In this document: positions 56,020 through 56,093 of the stretch, in pieces
How the letters are laid out: every line of letters begins with the position of its first letter
Numbering within the stretch: position 1 is the first letter of the stretch
Assembly: GCA_028345575.1 (NCBI GenBank)
Contig: JAOMDR010000005.1
Span: 1-56,093, forward strand
DNA: 56,093 bases
Source: Candidatus Nitrosopelagicus sp.
GTDB lineage: Archaea; Thermoproteota; Nitrososphaeria; Nitrososphaerales; Nitrosopumilaceae
Reading direction: 5' to 3'
Made by a program: the position numbers and the translations under genes
The notes under the pieces: generated by a model
Database searches by the model: none
The model's input: the letters and a program-made list of their open reading frames with translations, nothing else
Told to the model about the DNA's origin: nothing

Positions 56020-56093
56020 ATGAGTGAAAGTTCGCCCATTAAAGATGCATTATACGCAAAAATAGATGGGATTGGACAAGGACAAATACATCA
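56020..56093 (+). CDS. N-terminal fragment of a hypothetical protein, cut by the window edge
   Basis: An ATG at 56020, 5 nt after the HMG-CoA synthase stop, opens a frame that runs to the end: MSESSPIKDALYAKIDGIGQ and on. It is likely in the same operon. Too little is visible to name it. Confidence 0.5.
   Translation, partial: MSESSPIKDALYAKIDGIGQGQIH

Noticed and set aside
1-56093. CRISPR arrays, rRNA genes or an insertion sequence
   Set aside because: No regularly spaced repeats, rRNA stretches or transposase-like frames were seen on either strand.

Overview
The window is a dense, AT-rich archaeal chromosome segment. It most likely comes from an ammonia-oxidising thaumarchaeon (Nitrososphaerota, Nitrosopumilus-like). 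The evidence is archaeal ThrRS, archaeal release factor 1 with NIKS and GGQ motifs, ribosomal protein S26e, PurP, type II GAPDH, a class III cyclase, many one-TM DsbA-like and Cys-rich mini-proteins, and promoters with a TATA box about 25-28 nt before the start codon (leaderless transcripts). No amo, rRNA or replication-origin gene is present, so the species is not fixed.

Layout. 1-5.1 kb: small hypotheticals, thrS, an agmatinase-like ureohydrolase, a CDP-alcohol phosphatidyltransferase and rps26e. 5.1-8.6 kb: a PfkB kinase, an NAD kinase fused to a winged helix, and pyrG. 8.6-14.4 kb: a compact trpEGDCBA operon without trpF. 14.4-23.2 kb: ilvD, aRF1, a HIT protein, a DsbA-like protein, CbtB, two tandem HTH paralogues, GNAT, DoxX and purP. 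23.2-27.7 kb: aspS-gatC-gatA-gatB, a complete set for indirect Asn-tRNA synthesis. 27.7-32.0 kb: hisI, an archaeal ornithine-cyclodeaminase-type protein, HD and TPR proteins and a cobalamin adenosyltransferase.

32.0-35.5 kb: tRNA-Phe(GAA), followed by a roughly 3.4 kb accessory island. The tRNA 3' end is repeated exactly (13 bp) at the far side, and a third partial copy lies just inside the left end. The island carries a TPR-like protein, four overlapping genes ending in a membrane J-like protein with HSD instead of HPD, and a winged-helix protein. It has no recognisable integrase and is the best candidate in the window for something undescribed.

35.5-44.9 kb: a Lys-rich DNA-binding-like protein, two stand-alone Lrp-type RAM domains, a VOC protein, a class III nucleotidyl cyclase, a methyltransferase-like protein, threonine deaminase, divergent purE/purK and DedA. 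44.9-48.0 kb: a four-gene overlapping operon (sugar nucleotidyltransferase, LLM oxidoreductase, thiolase-like, DUF35). 48.0-56.1 kb: an Hjc-like resolvase, threonine synthase, a CNNM/CorC-type membrane protein, type II GAPDH, a second DsbA-like protein and HMG-CoA synthase, then a truncated gene at the edge.

Two themes recur. The first is divergent gene pairs whose start codons lie about 50-56 nt apart with a single near-palindromic TATA box in the middle. The second is a scatter of tiny Cys-rich (zinc-finger-like) genes, several below 60 codons.
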